64,000 nt of DNA from Bdellovibrionales bacterium (GCA_018266335.1 JAFEAR010000101.1:1-64000); one strand, 5' to 3'. Counted from the stretch's first letter, positions 34,344 to 43,079 are shown. Translations and numbers: made by a program. The notes: generated from the sequence alone by a model not told the origin.

Positions 34344-34802
34344 ATGCGGCACATTTTACTAGAAATGAGCATGGCGGCGTCCTTCCTTGGTTGGGTCCCC
34401 GGGGCCCGTGCCGTGTTGGAAGATGCCGCATCACGCGATGAAACGCCGGTGCTTTCTTCGGTGAACCGTGAGCCCGGTGGGGGCGATCAGGAATTAAAGG
34501 CAGATTCGAATCGTTCTTACGGTGAGACCCATGCGGGGGCGGTGAAGGGGCTGGGAACCATCATTCCAAGTGCGGCGACTCCGGTATGGGCCGTGAGTGC
34601 CGTGGGCTACTACGATGCAACGGGTACTGTGCAAGGAACTTTGCGCCTGGGGCAGATCCGCTACTACGGGGGCATTATGGCTTCGGGCGAACCGGTTCCG
34701 CAGTTTCAGGTCCTCTGCGATTCGGCAGGGCATATATGCAGTCAGCCCGGTTATAGTTCGGCGAACTATGGAGTCTGCTTTACGAACACTCACTATGAGT
34801 AA
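34344..34802 (+). CDS. small secreted protein of unknown function
   Basis: 152 residues with a probable signal peptide (MRHILLEMSMAASFLGWVPG then ARA). The mature part contains three or four cysteines near the C-terminus (VLCDSAGHICSQPGYSS and GVCFTN) and a Gly/Tyr-rich stretch. ATG 34344 has AAGGAG seven bases upstream. No family is recognised. A hairpin 18 bases after the stop may act as its terminator. Confidence 0.68.
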   Translation: MRHILLEMSMAASFLGWVPGARAVLEDAASRDETPVLSSVNREPGGGDQELKADSNRSYGETHAGAVKGLGTIIPSAATPVWAVSAVGYYDATGTVQGTLRLGQIRYYGGIMASGEPVPQFQVLCDSAGHICSQPGYSSANYGVCFTNTHYE

Positions 34803-34819
34803 TCGCTGAGCTTTTATCT

Positions 34820-34847
34820 CCCCTTCTGCTACAATGGGCAGAAGGGG
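34820..34847 (+). promoter_or_regulatory. hairpin that buries the lipase ribosome site
   Basis: CCCCTTCTGC (34820-34829) pairs with GCAGAAGGGG (34838-34847) around an eight-base loop. The right arm contains the AGAAGGGGGG ribosome site of the lipase gene that starts with TTG at 34859. A short CTCTTTT run follows, so it could also be a weak terminator of the previous gene. Confidence 0.55.
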
Positions 34848-34858
34848 GGCTAGCTCTT

Positions 34859-35770
34859 TTGAATCCGGTTATATTCGCAACGCTTTGTTTTGTTCCTGGC
34901 ATGGCTGGAATGACCAAGGCTCTTGTTCCAGAGGGGCCCTTGGTAAAAGATTTGGCCGGTCGTAAGCCACCGGTTAAGTTTATTACGTTGAACACGGGCA
35001 CCGAAGGCAGTCTAGAGAACCGCGCTGAACGGCTCGTGACGGAAGTCGAAAAGCGGCTTGCGGACGATCCCAATTTTAAATGCCACTTTGTTTCACACTC
35101 TCTTGGCGGAGTCGTGTCGCGTTATGCGATGGCCCATTTAAAAATTAAACATCCTCTCTATGGCGAAGTGCCTTTTTCGCAGGTGGCGCAGAGTTTGACC
35201 ACCATTGGCACGCCTCACCGCGGCACTCCTCTGGGGCGCTTTGCGAAGATTTTTTTGCCCTGGAACAAGGGGGCGGGTCAAATGTCTAAGAAGGGTTTGC
35301 AACGCTTTAATGATCCTGCTTTCCCGAAAACCTATTCGCCGCGCTCTAAGCAGATACCTCTTTATAGTTACCGGCTAACACCTAATGGTCAGGTAAAGTG
35401 TGGGCGTTTCTTGGAGCGGGTAGCGCTGAAATTTGTTCGAGTGTTGTTTCCCAGTGAATTTGCCCAGGGACATTCGGATTCCATTTCGTCTGAAGAAAGT
35501 CAGAGTGCGGGAGAGGCCATGGGTGATTTGAATTTGTGTCACTCGTATTTCTCTAACGAATACCGTATGCACCCGTCGCTAGCGGATTTTTACGAAATGC
35601 AGGCCTGGCGAGTGCAAGGAAAACTCGATGAGTATCGTGCGCAACCTGAACACGCTGAGCTTTGGGAGCAGTTCAAGCGACTTGGTGTGTACGAGGATTC
35701 CTTTGACGTGGGGGATCCCGCCTTACCGGTGCCCCCCGATTCAACGCCCATCCCTGTTCCCACGCATTAG
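34859..35770 (+). CDS. lipase-like alpha/beta hydrolase
   Basis: The 303-residue protein has the nucleophile elbow FVSHSLGGVVSRYAMAHL (Ser in SHSLGG) and TTIGTPHRGTPLGRFAKI, as in triacylglycerol lipases and PGAP1-like esterases. The candidate acid and histidine are less certain; LCHSYFSNEYRMHP may hold the histidine. The TTG start is supported by AAGGGGGG nine bases before it. An N-terminal hydrophobic stretch (VIFATLCFVPGMAG) could be a short signal or the first strand. Cellular location is therefore uncertain. Confidence 0.78.
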   Translation: MNPVIFATLCFVPGMAGMTKALVPEGPLVKDLAGRKPPVKFITLNTGTEGSLENRAERLVTEVEKRLADDPNFKCHFVSHSLGGVVSRYAMAHLKIKHPLYGEVPFSQVAQSLTTIGTPHRGTPLGRFAKIFLPWNKGAGQMSKKGLQRFNDPAFPKTYSPRSKQIPLYSYRLTPNGQVKCGRFLERVALKFVRVLFPSEFAQGHSDSISSEESQSAGEAMGDLNLCHSYFSNEYRMHPSLADFYEMQAWRVQGKLDEYRAQPEHAELWEQFKRLGVYEDSFDVGDPALPVPPDSTPIPVPTH

Positions 35771-35838
35771 AATTATCGGGTGAAACTGTTGCCGGCGTCG
35801 CTTCGACCGAGACCCTCGCTCGTGCTAGAGCCAGGGGA

Positions 35839-36675
35839 TTGGAACAATTCGAACTCATCACACTTAAGTCTGGAATCACGAGTCTGCGTTCGAGGACTAA
35901 TGGGGAGACTTTTCATCCCGTCACTGGACCTCGCGTTGAGGCAAAACTTCTGCACGTGGATCAACAGCGACTGATCGAACGTAGTCGGCAAAAGGCATCG
36001 CCCTTCGTCATCTGGGATGTGGGGCTGGGGGCTGCGGCGAACGCGCTGGCCGTAGTTGAAGGGTTGCATTTGCAGTCCGTAGACATTGAATTGCATAGCT
36101 TCGATTGCACCACGGATCCGCTCGAGTTTGCGCTGAATGAGGCGCGGTCGTTGCATTATTTGTTGGAACACGAGTTTGCAGTCGCCGAACTCATTGTGCG
36201 CGGAGTGACGTGGCCTGCGCCGCGCATTCGCTGGCATTTGCATCGTGGAGATTTTTGCGAACTCGTAGCCGATCTCTCTCTGCCCGCACCCGATGCGGTG
36301 CTTTACGATCCCTATTCGCCTACCACCAATATTGAAATGTGGACGCTGGATCACTTCTGTCGTTTGCGCACTCGGCTGGATGAGGCCACTCCCTGTTTGT
36401 TAACGAATTACACTTGCTCCACGGCCGTGCGCACCACGCTATTGCTGGCAGGTTTCTATGTGGGAGTTGGTTGGGGGGTAGGCGAAAAAGTGGAAACCAC
36501 TATTGCGAGCAATCGGAAGGAGCTGCTGGAAAAACCTCTCGACCGCGAATGGCTCAAGCGCGTGCGGGCTTCGCACAGTGCCGCTCCCTTGCGCGCGGCG
36601 CCACGCACCGTTGCTGCCATTAGCGACGAGGATTTTGTCGCGCTCAAAAATTTGCCGCAGTTCGTGGAACTTTAA
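35839..36675 (+). CDS. MnmC-like SAM-dependent methyltransferase
   Basis: The 278-residue protein resembles the methyltransferase domain of MnmC: NGETFHPVTGPRVEAKLLHV, the SAM loop VIWDVGLGAAANALAV, DAVLYDPYSP in the catalytic region and TNYTCSTAVRTTLLLAGFYV. MnmC completes mnm5U34 in the same tRNAs that MnmA thiolates. The oxidoreductase half of MnmC is absent. The TTG start is a best guess, as AGGGGA sits directly before it. Four bases separate it from yaeQ-like. Confidence 0.8.
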   Translation: MEQFELITLKSGITSLRSRTNGETFHPVTGPRVEAKLLHVDQQRLIERSRQKASPFVIWDVGLGAAANALAVVEGLHLQSVDIELHSFDCTTDPLEFALNEARSLHYLLEHEFAVAELIVRGVTWPAPRIRWHLHRGDFCELVADLSLPAPDAVLYDPYSPTTNIEMWTLDHFCRLRTRLDEATPCLLTNYTCSTAVRTTLLLAGFYVGVGWGVGEKVETTIASNRKELLEKPLDREWLKRVRASHSAAPLRAAPRTVAAISDEDFVALKNLPQFVEL

Positions 36676-36678
36676 AGT

Positions 36679-37221
36679 ATGGCGCCACCTACCACTCTCT
36701 ATCGCTTTCAGGTGGAAGTTTCGGATGTAGATCGCGGCGTGTACGAGTCGCTCGATTTTCGTGCGGCCCAGCATCCTTCGGAGTCGCTACCCTATTTGTT
36801 GACCCGGGTTTTGGCCTTCGTGCTAAACGCCGACGGTGCGCTGGCCTTTACTCCCGGAGGACTGAGCGATCCCGATGAACCGGCCTTGCGCTCGGTAGAT
36901 GCCAATGGCACCGCGCAGATGTGGATTGAAATTGGCAATCCCAGTGCGCGCCGCTTGCACAAGGCCAGCAAGAGCGCGCGGCAGGTAAAAATTTACACCT
37001 ACAAGGACCCCGACTTGCTTCTGAAGGAAATTGCGGGGAGCGATGTGCACCGGGCTGAGGCGCTAGAAATTTTTTCCTTCGCCCCCAAATTTTTAGAGGC
37101 TTTGGCGACAAAACTTGAACGGAACAACGGTTGGTCGCTCATTCACAACGACGGACTCGTTACCGTCACCATTGGCGATTGGGTGGAGCAAGGGGAGCTT
37201 GTTCGTCACCACCTGCTCTAG
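36679..37221 (+). CDS. YaeQ family protein
   Basis: The 180-residue protein shows YaeQ features: TLYRFQVEVSDVDRGVYESL, PSESLPYLLTRVLAFVLNAD, WIEIGNPSARRLHKASKSAR and a final nuclease-like part. The family has a fold related to PD-(D/E)XK nucleases, and the conserved Asp-Glu-Lys positions (GLSDPDEPAL, WIEIG, VKIYTYK) are visible. Its biological role is not settled. It lies between the MnmC-like and dinB genes, all on the plus strand. Confidence 0.9.
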   Translation: MAPPTTLYRFQVEVSDVDRGVYESLDFRAAQHPSESLPYLLTRVLAFVLNADGALAFTPGGLSDPDEPALRSVDANGTAQMWIEIGNPSARRLHKASKSARQVKIYTYKDPDLLLKEIAGSDVHRAEALEIFSFAPKFLEALATKLERNNGWSLIHNDGLVTVTIGDWVEQGELVRHHLL

Positions 37222-37243
37222 ACTTTTTCTTAAATATTAGGTT

Positions 37244-37261
37244 ACCATACATATGTATGGT
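37244..37261. promoter_or_regulatory. 18-bp perfect palindrome over the dinB start codon
   Basis: ACCATACATATGTATGGT is fully self-complementary and includes the ATG of dinB (37257-37259). It is a good candidate for a repressor site. It does not match the TTAC-N3-GTAA LexA motif described for Bdellovibrio, although GTTAC precedes its first A. Confidence 0.6.
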
Positions 37262-38324
37262 GCGTAAAATCATTCATGTCGACATGGACTGCTTTTACGC
37301 GGCCGTCGAGGTCAAGCATCAGCCCGAGCTCGCGGGCCGCCCCTTGGGCATTGGGGGCCCGCCGAATTCGCGGAGCGTGCTCTGCACGGCCAGCTACGAG
37401 GCCCGTAAATTTGGAGTGCGTTCTGCCATGCCTTCGTCGCAGGCAGTGCGCCTTTGTCCGGAGCTCATTCTGTTGCCGCCTAACTTTCCCCTCTACAAAA
37501 AGGAAAGCCAGGCCGTGCGGGAAATCTTTGGCCGTTTTTCGTCGTGCATGGAGCCTCTTTCTCTGGATGAAGCGTATTTGGATGTCACGGACTCTCCCCA
37601 CTTCGGCGGGAGCGCCACACTCATTGCGCAAGAAATTCGCCGGCTCATTCGCCAGGAGTTGCGATTGACCGCATCGGCGGGGGTAGCCCCCAATAAATTT
37701 TTAGCCAAAATCGCCAGTGATTGGCGCAAGCCCAATGGTCAGTTTGTAATTCGACCGGAGCACATTCCGGAATTCGTGCGCGCGTTGCCGGTAGAAAAAA
37801 TTTACGGCGTGGGCAAAGTCACCGCCAAGCGCATGCACGATCTTGGTCTGCGCACCTGCGCCGATCTACAGGCGCAGTCGCCCTTGCAGCTTAGGCAGTG
37901 GTTCGGGTCGCGCGGCGAGGACTTGGCGTGCCTGGCGCGCGGACAGGACGATCGTCCCGTTGAAGCCCATAGCGAGCGAAAGTCGCTCACCGTAGAGGAA
38001 ACTTTTGGCCGGGACGTTGCCACGCTCGATGAGTGTTTGCGCGTTATTCCCGAGCTGTATCAGGATTGGGAGCGCCGCATGACGAAGAGCAACTATCGGG
38101 ACCGCATTCGGGGCATGGTGGTGAAGGCCAAGTTCTTCGATTTTCAGAGCACGACCCACGAGCGCACCGCTCGAGGCTGCCCCACGGTGGAAAACTTTCA
38201 GGAGCTTTTCCGGCAAATCTGGGCCCGGCGCTCGGCGCCGGTGCGGCTCATTGGCTTGGGGGTGCGGTTAGCGGGGAACGAGGGCGAGGGGCAAACTCCC
38301 TTTCAGCTGAAGTTGGCGATTTAA
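37257..38324 (+). CDS. dinB: DNA polymerase IV
   Basis: A Y-family translesion polymerase of 355 residues. Signatures are KIIHVDMDCFYAAVE (metal ligands), YEARKFGVRSAMPSSQA, the catalytic SLDEAYLDVT, ASAGVAPNKFLAKIASDWRK and the C-terminal little-finger domain. There is no clear beta-clamp QxxLxLF end, but TPFQLKLAI at the C-terminus is a plausible clamp motif. It starts within an 18-bp palindrome, which suggests repression at the start codon. Confidence 0.95.
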   Translation: MVRKIIHVDMDCFYAAVEVKHQPELAGRPLGIGGPPNSRSVLCTASYEARKFGVRSAMPSSQAVRLCPELILLPPNFPLYKKESQAVREIFGRFSSCMEPLSLDEAYLDVTDSPHFGGSATLIAQEIRRLIRQELRLTASAGVAPNKFLAKIASDWRKPNGQFVIRPEHIPEFVRALPVEKIYGVGKVTAKRMHDLGLRTCADLQAQSPLQLRQWFGSRGEDLACLARGQDDRPVEAHSERKSLTVEETFGRDVATLDECLRVIPELYQDWERRMTKSNYRDRIRGMVVKAKFFDFQSTTHERTARGCPTVENFQELFRQIWARRSAPVRLIGLGVRLAGNEGEGQTPFQLKLAI

Positions 38325-38372
38325 TCGTCTCAGTGTAAGCTCGCCTCACTTTTCACAACGAAGGAGAAATTC

Positions 38373-38636
38373 ATGGCAGACGCAAAAGCAGCAAAAAAAC
38401 CGGCTAAAGCAAAAAAGGCCGCTCCGGCCTCCGCGAAGACCACCACGTTCGCAACCAAAAAGTTCGAGAGCTTCACGATCAAAGCCAAGCGCTCGGGTCG
38501 TTTCTTGGTTCTGGGCGCTAACGGCAAGCCCGTGAACGGCGCAGAAAAACTCAAAGTTCTGATCGGCGCCAAGCTGCTGAAAGAATCGGCACCGAAGGCT
38601 GCTGAAGCCGCTGCCGAAGAAGCGCCCTCGACCTAA
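38373..38636 (+). CDS. small Lys/Ala-rich protein, possible nucleoid or RNA-binding protein
   Basis: 87 residues. The first 27 (ADAKAAKKPAKAKKAAPASA and on) resemble histone H1-like tails. A compact basic middle follows (KKFESFTIKAKRSGRFLVLG), and the end is acidic and Ala-rich (KAAEAAAEEAPST). AAGGAG precedes the ATG at good spacing, which suggests high expression. I do not recognise the central domain. The stop is immediately adjacent to that of the convergent helicase gene, with no bases between. Confidence 0.75.
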   Translation: MADAKAAKKPAKAKKAAPASAKTTTFATKKFESFTIKAKRSGRFLVLGANGKPVNGAEKLKVLIGAKLLKESAPKAAEAAAEEAPST

Positions 38637-39752
38637 CTATTTTGAGTTTTCTAGCTTAGCCAGGTGTTGCATGAGCGGCTTGTCCCGCTCGGTCACCAGG
38701 TTAATCACGACGCCGGCTCGGCCTGCCCGGGCCGTGCGTCCCACCCGATGCAGATAGTTTTCGAGTTCCTTAGGCAGGTGATAGTTAATCACCCGTCCTA
38801 CGTGGTCCACATCTAAACCTCGCGCAGCGAGATCCGTAGAAATTAACAATTCAATTTTGCCCTCGCGGAACGATTTTAAATTCGCACGGCGTTCTACTTT
38901 GTCCATCTCGCCCCGGTAAATCACGCAGGGATAACCCTTTTCGGTGAGTTCCTGGGCAATCTTGTCGCACTGTTCACGAGTGTTGGTGAAGATGAGCGTG
39001 CCGCCCTTATTTTTTTCCTTAAGTACTTTTTCCAGAATCGGCCAGCGCTTGCCGTCCTTCACCGTGCGGTTCAGAGTGGTGAGGGTGGCCACCACCTTGT
39101 GACTGCCCTTGCTGCGAATGAGCTCGGCGTCAGTAAAAAGTTTGTTGATGAGCTCCTGTACTTCGGGCGACACGGTGGCCGAAAAAAGGGCCATTTGCCG
39201 CTCCGAGGGGCAAGCGTCCACGATGCGCGTAGCATCGGCCAGGAATCCTTGGTCGAGCATAGAGTCGGCTTCATCGAACACGAGCAGGCGAATGTCGTAG
39301 AGTTTCACGGTGCCCCGATCAACCAGCTGCAGGAGTCGGCCGGGCGTGGCGACGAGTACTTCAAAGGCGCCGGCCACGTTCTTGCGGGCCACGGCCATTT
39401 CGGTGCCGCCAAGCACAGTGCGAACGCGCAGGCGGGTGGTGTGGGTGAATTCCTTAAAAACTTTCGAAACCTGTTCGCCGAGTTCGCGCGTGGGCACAAT
39501 GACGGCGGCCCGGGGCTGGCCCTCTTCGGTGATCGCGGCGCCGCTAGCCTCGAGCGTTTTGAGCAGGTGGAGAATAGGGAGTGCGTAGGCCAGCGTTTTA
39601 CCGCTGCCGGTTTCGGACACGCCGACCACCGAGCGTCCAGCGAGGAGCGCGGGAATGGCTCGCATTTGAATTTCGGTGGGGCGAGAAATCTTCTTATCGG
39701 TGAGGGTCGACTGCAGGGAGGGGAGGAGCTTAAAGCCCGCGAAGGAATTCAT
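38637..39752 (-). CDS. DEAD-box RNA helicase
   Basis: The 371-residue protein carries all core motifs: the Q motif (ISRPTEIQMRAIP), SETGSGKT, PTREL, TPGR, DEAD, SAT and HRVGRTARAGR. It consists of the two RecA domains only, without the C-terminal tail of RhlE, CsdA or DbpA. It probably remodels RNA in ribosome assembly or decay. The start at 39752 lies 62 bases from the divergent ABC transporter gene. Confidence 0.95.
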   Translation of the reverse strand: MNSFAGFKLLPSLQSTLTDKKISRPTEIQMRAIPALLAGRSVVGVSETGSGKTLAYALPILHLLKTLEASGAAITEEGQPRAAVIVPTRELGEQVSKVFKEFTHTTRLRVRTVLGGTEMAVARKNVAGAFEVLVATPGRLLQLVDRGTVKLYDIRLLVFDEADSMLDQGFLADATRIVDACPSERQMALFSATVSPEVQELINKLFTDAELIRSKGSHKVVATLTTLNRTVKDGKRWPILEKVLKEKNKGGTLIFTNTREQCDKIAQELTEKGYPCVIYRGEMDKVERRANLKSFREGKIELLISTDLAARGLDVDHVGRVINYHLPKELENYLHRVGRTARAGRAGVVINLVTERDKPLMQHLAKLENSK

Positions 39753-39814
39753 AGGACGGGAAGTATAGGAAATCCCGGCTCAGATCAATCAAGATACATG
39801 GTAAAGTCGTGGGT

Positions 39815-40552
39815 ATGGCGATAGCGTTGGAACTCTCTCAAGTCGGAAAATCGTACAAAGACGTAAAAGCCGTTCAAGACCTTAGCTTCACGGTGGAAGA
39901 GGGCGAAATATTCGGACTGCTCGGACCCAATGGAGCCGGCAAGAGCACTACGATTCATATGATTTCGGGGCTCGCGCGGGTTGGTGCGGGGCATATCCAA
40001 ATTTTTGGTAAAGACGTGGGCCGCGATTTTCGGCTTACCCGTCGTTGGACGGGCCTTATGCATCAGGAAGTGTTTATCGATAATTTTTTTACCGTCGAAG
40101 AGACGCTCAAGATTCATGCGGGCTACTACGGTTTCGCGGACGATCCTGTGTGGCGCAAACAGCTGGTGGAGCGTTTGGCACTGGGGCCCTACCTCAAGCG
40201 CAAACCCTTGCAGTTGTCGGGCGGCACCAAGCGGCGGCTCATGCTAGCCAAGGCGCTCATTCACAAGCCGCGTTTGCTTATTCTCGATGAACCCACGGCG
40301 GGCGTGGATGTGGAATTGCGGCGGACCATTTGGGAGTTCGTGCAAGAAATCAATCGCGGTGGCGCCACGATTCTGCTGACCACGCACTACCTAGAAGAAG
40401 CCGAGCGCATGTGCTCGCGCATCGCCATCATGAACAAGGGGCGCCTGGCCGCATTGGATCGCACCGAAACTCTGCTGGGAGCTTCGGGCGCCACGCACGG
40501 CCGCTTAGAGGACGTCTTTTTGAAACTAACTAAGGAGGCGCCCACCTCGTGA
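39815..40552 (+). CDS. ABC-2 type transporter ATP-binding protein
   Basis: The 245-residue ATPase has Walker A GPNGAGKST, Q-loop LMHQEVFID, signature LSGGTKRRLMLAKAL, Walker B LLILDEPTAGVD and LTTHYLEEAE. It is similar to YadG/DrrA/NodI-type ATPases. ATG 39815 is preferred over the GTG two codons upstream on family grounds. The stop overlaps the GTG start of the permease gene by four bases. Substrate unknown. Confidence 0.93.
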   Translation: MAIALELSQVGKSYKDVKAVQDLSFTVEEGEIFGLLGPNGAGKSTTIHMISGLARVGAGHIQIFGKDVGRDFRLTRRWTGLMHQEVFIDNFFTVEETLKIHAGYYGFADDPVWRKQLVERLALGPYLKRKPLQLSGGTKRRLMLAKALIHKPRLLILDEPTAGVDVELRRTIWEFVQEINRGGATILLTTHYLEEAERMCSRIAIMNKGRLAALDRTETLLGASGATHGRLEDVFLKLTKEAPTS

Positions 40553-41334
40553 AACAATCCCAACCTTTCCAAAGCTGGCGACCCTTCTGGACGCTCCTGA
40601 AAAAAGAAGTGCTGCGTTTTTTTGCGGTTGCTTCGCAAACGCTCGCTGCGCCCCTCGTGACGGCCTCGCTTTATCTGCTCATCTTTGGAGTGAGTTTAGG
40701 GAGCAAAATTCCTCCCTTCCACTCGGGCGTAACGTATTTGCAGTTCGTTATTCCGGGCCTGGTGCTCATGGGCGTGATTAACAACGCCTTCGCCAACATT
40801 TCATCGTCGCTCTTTATGTCGCGTTACCTAGGTAACATTGTCGATATCTTGGTGACGCCGATTTCCTCGGCGCAATTCATTATGGCCTACACGCTGGCGG
40901 CCATGCTGCGTGGTTTGCTGGTAGGCACGGTGATTATGTTGGTGAGCTCGTTCTTTACGAGTCTGCCGTGGGCCCATCCGCTGGCGGCCGTGGGCATGAT
41001 GGTGCTTTCGAGTTTCATGTTTTCGCAGTTCGGTATTCTGGCTGCTATTTATTCGGTCAACTTTGATACGCTTTCTATGTATACGAACTTTCTTATTCTT
41101 CCGCTCGTTTACTTGGGTGGACTTTTTTATCCGGTGTCCGACCTCCCGTCGCCCTGGGCGCAGCTCTCGCAGTTCAATCCTATTTATTATTTGATCGCGG
41201 GTTTTCGGACGGCCATTTTGGGCGTGGCCGAGATTCCGCTGGAGTTGGCCTTCGGAGTGGCGGGCGGCATTGCCCTCGTGCTCTTCGTGTGGGCAGCTAC
41301 GTTGGTGACCTCGGGCTACAAGCTCCGCGTTTGA
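40549..41334 (+). CDS. ABC-2 type transporter permease
   Basis: The 261-residue membrane protein has six predicted spans. The ABC-2 signature is ILPLVYLGGLFYPVSDLPSP followed by FNPIYYLIAGFRTAILG, close to YadH and NodJ. It forms an exporter with the ATPase encoded just before it. The GTG start overlaps the ATPase stop. The substrate is unknown; lipids or polysaccharides are usual for this group. Confidence 0.93.
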   Translation: MKQSQPFQSWRPFWTLLKKEVLRFFAVASQTLAAPLVTASLYLLIFGVSLGSKIPPFHSGVTYLQFVIPGLVLMGVINNAFANISSSLFMSRYLGNIVDILVTPISSAQFIMAYTLAAMLRGLLVGTVIMLVSSFFTSLPWAHPLAAVGMMVLSSFMFSQFGILAAIYSVNFDTLSMYTNFLILPLVYLGGLFYPVSDLPSPWAQLSQFNPIYYLIAGFRTAILGVAEIPLELAFGVAGGIALVLFVWAATLVTSGYKLRV

Positions 41335-41367
41335 TGTGTTATCGTTTTTTCCTGAGGGAGAGACGAG

Positions 41368-42063
41368 ATGAACACTTGCCAACTTTTCGCCGCGCTGACC
41401 TTATCGGCTTTGCTGGGCGCCTGCGCACCGGACAGTAAATCGGGGGCCATCGATAACAGCGAATTTTACGTGGTCAACACGATCACGGCCGATCCCGCCA
41501 AACAGACGGTCACGTGTCGTTCGGATCTTACTGTGGGTGGCAGTGGCGGCACCACGCTGACTCTGTCCGACGAAGACTCGCTGAGCTGCAGCGTGGATAC
41601 CACGAAGAAGAGCATGAGCAAGAGTTCCGCTGGCACCTACGACTACAGCGATATGTCCTACTCCGTGGGCAAAACCTACTCCGTTACCCTCGAGCGAACG
41701 GGCTCTTCGGAATGTGGTAAGTCGGGAACTTTTACGGGCTCCGTCACTCTGCCGGAAGCAGTGAATATTACGAGTCCGGCGAACAACGGCACGGTGTCGC
41801 GCTCTACGGCGCTGACGATAACCTGGACTGCAGGCACGGGCGATAGCATCGATCTTACTTTGTCCGGAGTTTCGAGTTCGATTTCGAAAACCACCACGGA
41901 CACCGGCAGCACCTCCTTCGATGCCTCGCAAATGGCCAACTATCCCGAAGCCACGGGCACACTCAAACTCACTCGCACCAAGAACGGCCAACACCCGTCG
42001 GGTATCAAGGGTGGTTCCACGCAAGCCGTGCAAACACAGAGCATTTCCATCAACGTGAACTAG
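41368..42063 (+). CDS. Ser/Thr-rich lipoprotein of unknown function
   Basis: 231 residues with lipobox LLGACAP (C19 region) after a signal peptide. The mature protein is unusually rich in Ser, Thr and Gly. It contains a segment like a surface Ig/fibronectin-type domain (VNITSPANNGTVSRSTALTI, then TWTAGTGD). This suggests an extracellular or outer-membrane beta-sandwich. GAGGGAG stands before ATG 41368. Two more secreted-protein genes follow on the same strand. Confidence 0.75.
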   Translation: MNTCQLFAALTLSALLGACAPDSKSGAIDNSEFYVVNTITADPAKQTVTCRSDLTVGGSGGTTLTLSDEDSLSCSVDTTKKSMSKSSAGTYDYSDMSYSVGKTYSVTLERTGSSECGKSGTFTGSVTLPEAVNITSPANNGTVSRSTALTITWTAGTGDSIDLTLSGVSSSISKTTTDTGSTSFDASQMANYPEATGTLKLTRTKNGQHPSGIKGGSTQAVQTQSISINVN

Positions 42064-42074
42064 GGGCGGGCTAT

Positions 42075-42530
42075 ATGAAATTAATTCGCGCTCTCAGTTT
42101 GGCCTTCGTTGCGGTGACGCTCGTGGCGCGCGCCAATGATAGCTGTCCCAATCGTCATCCCAAACCCTGGGAGGCGCCCGCACCGCAGGTCGCACCGGTG
42201 AGTGAATTGCTAATGCGCATTGTGCGCGCCAACTTGGGACTCACGGAGGGCCGCACCTCGCAACTCGGTCTCAACTGCCGCGTGCGAGTTTCGGAACTGG
42301 CGGGTGCGCGCGTGGTTGGAAACTTCTTTTATCCCAGCGGTCCGCTCAATCATTCGCGCGAAGTAGATTTGCCGTTTGCGGATCTGTGGACTGTGAACGA
42401 GGCCGCAAGCACTTTGGTTTATGCACGGCCCGGTTCCAAGCCGCTCACCTTGACGTACGATCCTACCTCGTTGCATTTAGAAAAAGTGGTCGAGGAAGCT
42501 GCAGCAGAATCATGTCTGCTGACTCGGTAG
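42075..42530 (+). CDS. secreted protein of unknown function
   Basis: 151 residues with a signal peptide (MKLIRALSLAFVAVTLVARA, then NDSCPNRHPK). Three cysteines (DSCPN, LNCRV, ESCLLTR) occur, so at least one disulfide is possible. It begins 11 bases after the lipoprotein gene and is probably co-transcribed. Its C-terminal C-L-L-T-R resembles the C-A-L-A-R end of the next secreted protein; otherwise the two are not clearly related. Confidence 0.7.
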   Translation: MKLIRALSLAFVAVTLVARANDSCPNRHPKPWEAPAPQVAPVSELLMRIVRANLGLTEGRTSQLGLNCRVRVSELAGARVVGNFFYPSGPLNHSREVDLPFADLWTVNEAASTLVYARPGSKPLTLTYDPTSLHLEKVVEEAAAESCLLTR

Positions 42531-42662
42531 GCTCTTATCTTTATGATATTATTATGGAAAAACTAATTCACTAGGAGCGTTGTCGGAGCCCTAACAGATT
42601 CTGGCTCAATGCGTCATTTTTCGATTGATGGGAATGCGGCAAATCCTCTACAAAGGGGGCCC

Positions 42663-43079
42663 ATGAAATCACTTCTCTGTCTCCCCTTCATTCTTCTCGC
42701 TACTCTCGCCCAAGCCGGCAACAGCTACAATGTTGGATCGGTTCAGGGGGCCGACGCCGCGTCGTTGTACAACCAATTGGTCACGGCCGGTGCGACCGTG
42801 AGCGACGGAGTGGTGAGCGTGCAAGATTTTCGCTGCACCCACAATGCTTGCCACGGCCTGGAATGCGAAGACACGCCCACCTGCAAAATGGAAGACGTTG
42901 CCACGGGCAAGACGCTCACCGTGGCGTACCCGCTTTCCGCGCTGATGGAAGTTGAATTGCAACAAATTGCTACGCCGTACAGCCAAGCAAAAACGGGCAC
43001 CGAAACCTGGCTAGTTAACCGGCTCGATTGCCAGCTGGGCGTGGACGAAGCCGCCACGGCCTGCGCCCTAGCACGCTAA
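42663..43079 (+). CDS. secreted cysteine-rich protein of unknown function
   Basis: 138 residues with a signal peptide (MKSLLCLPFILLATLAQA, then GNSYNVG). Six cysteines in the mature part (FRCTHNACHGLECEDTPTC, LDCQLG, TACALAR) suggest three disulfides. ATG 42663 follows AAGGGGG. No family is recognised. Its stop overlaps the end of a decayed transporter-like fragment on the minus strand. Confidence 0.72.
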   Translation: MKSLLCLPFILLATLAQAGNSYNVGSVQGADAASLYNQLVTAGATVSDGVVSVQDFRCTHNACHGLECEDTPTCKMEDVATGKTLTVAYPLSALMEVELQQIATPYSQAKTGTETWLVNRLDCQLGVDEAATACALAR

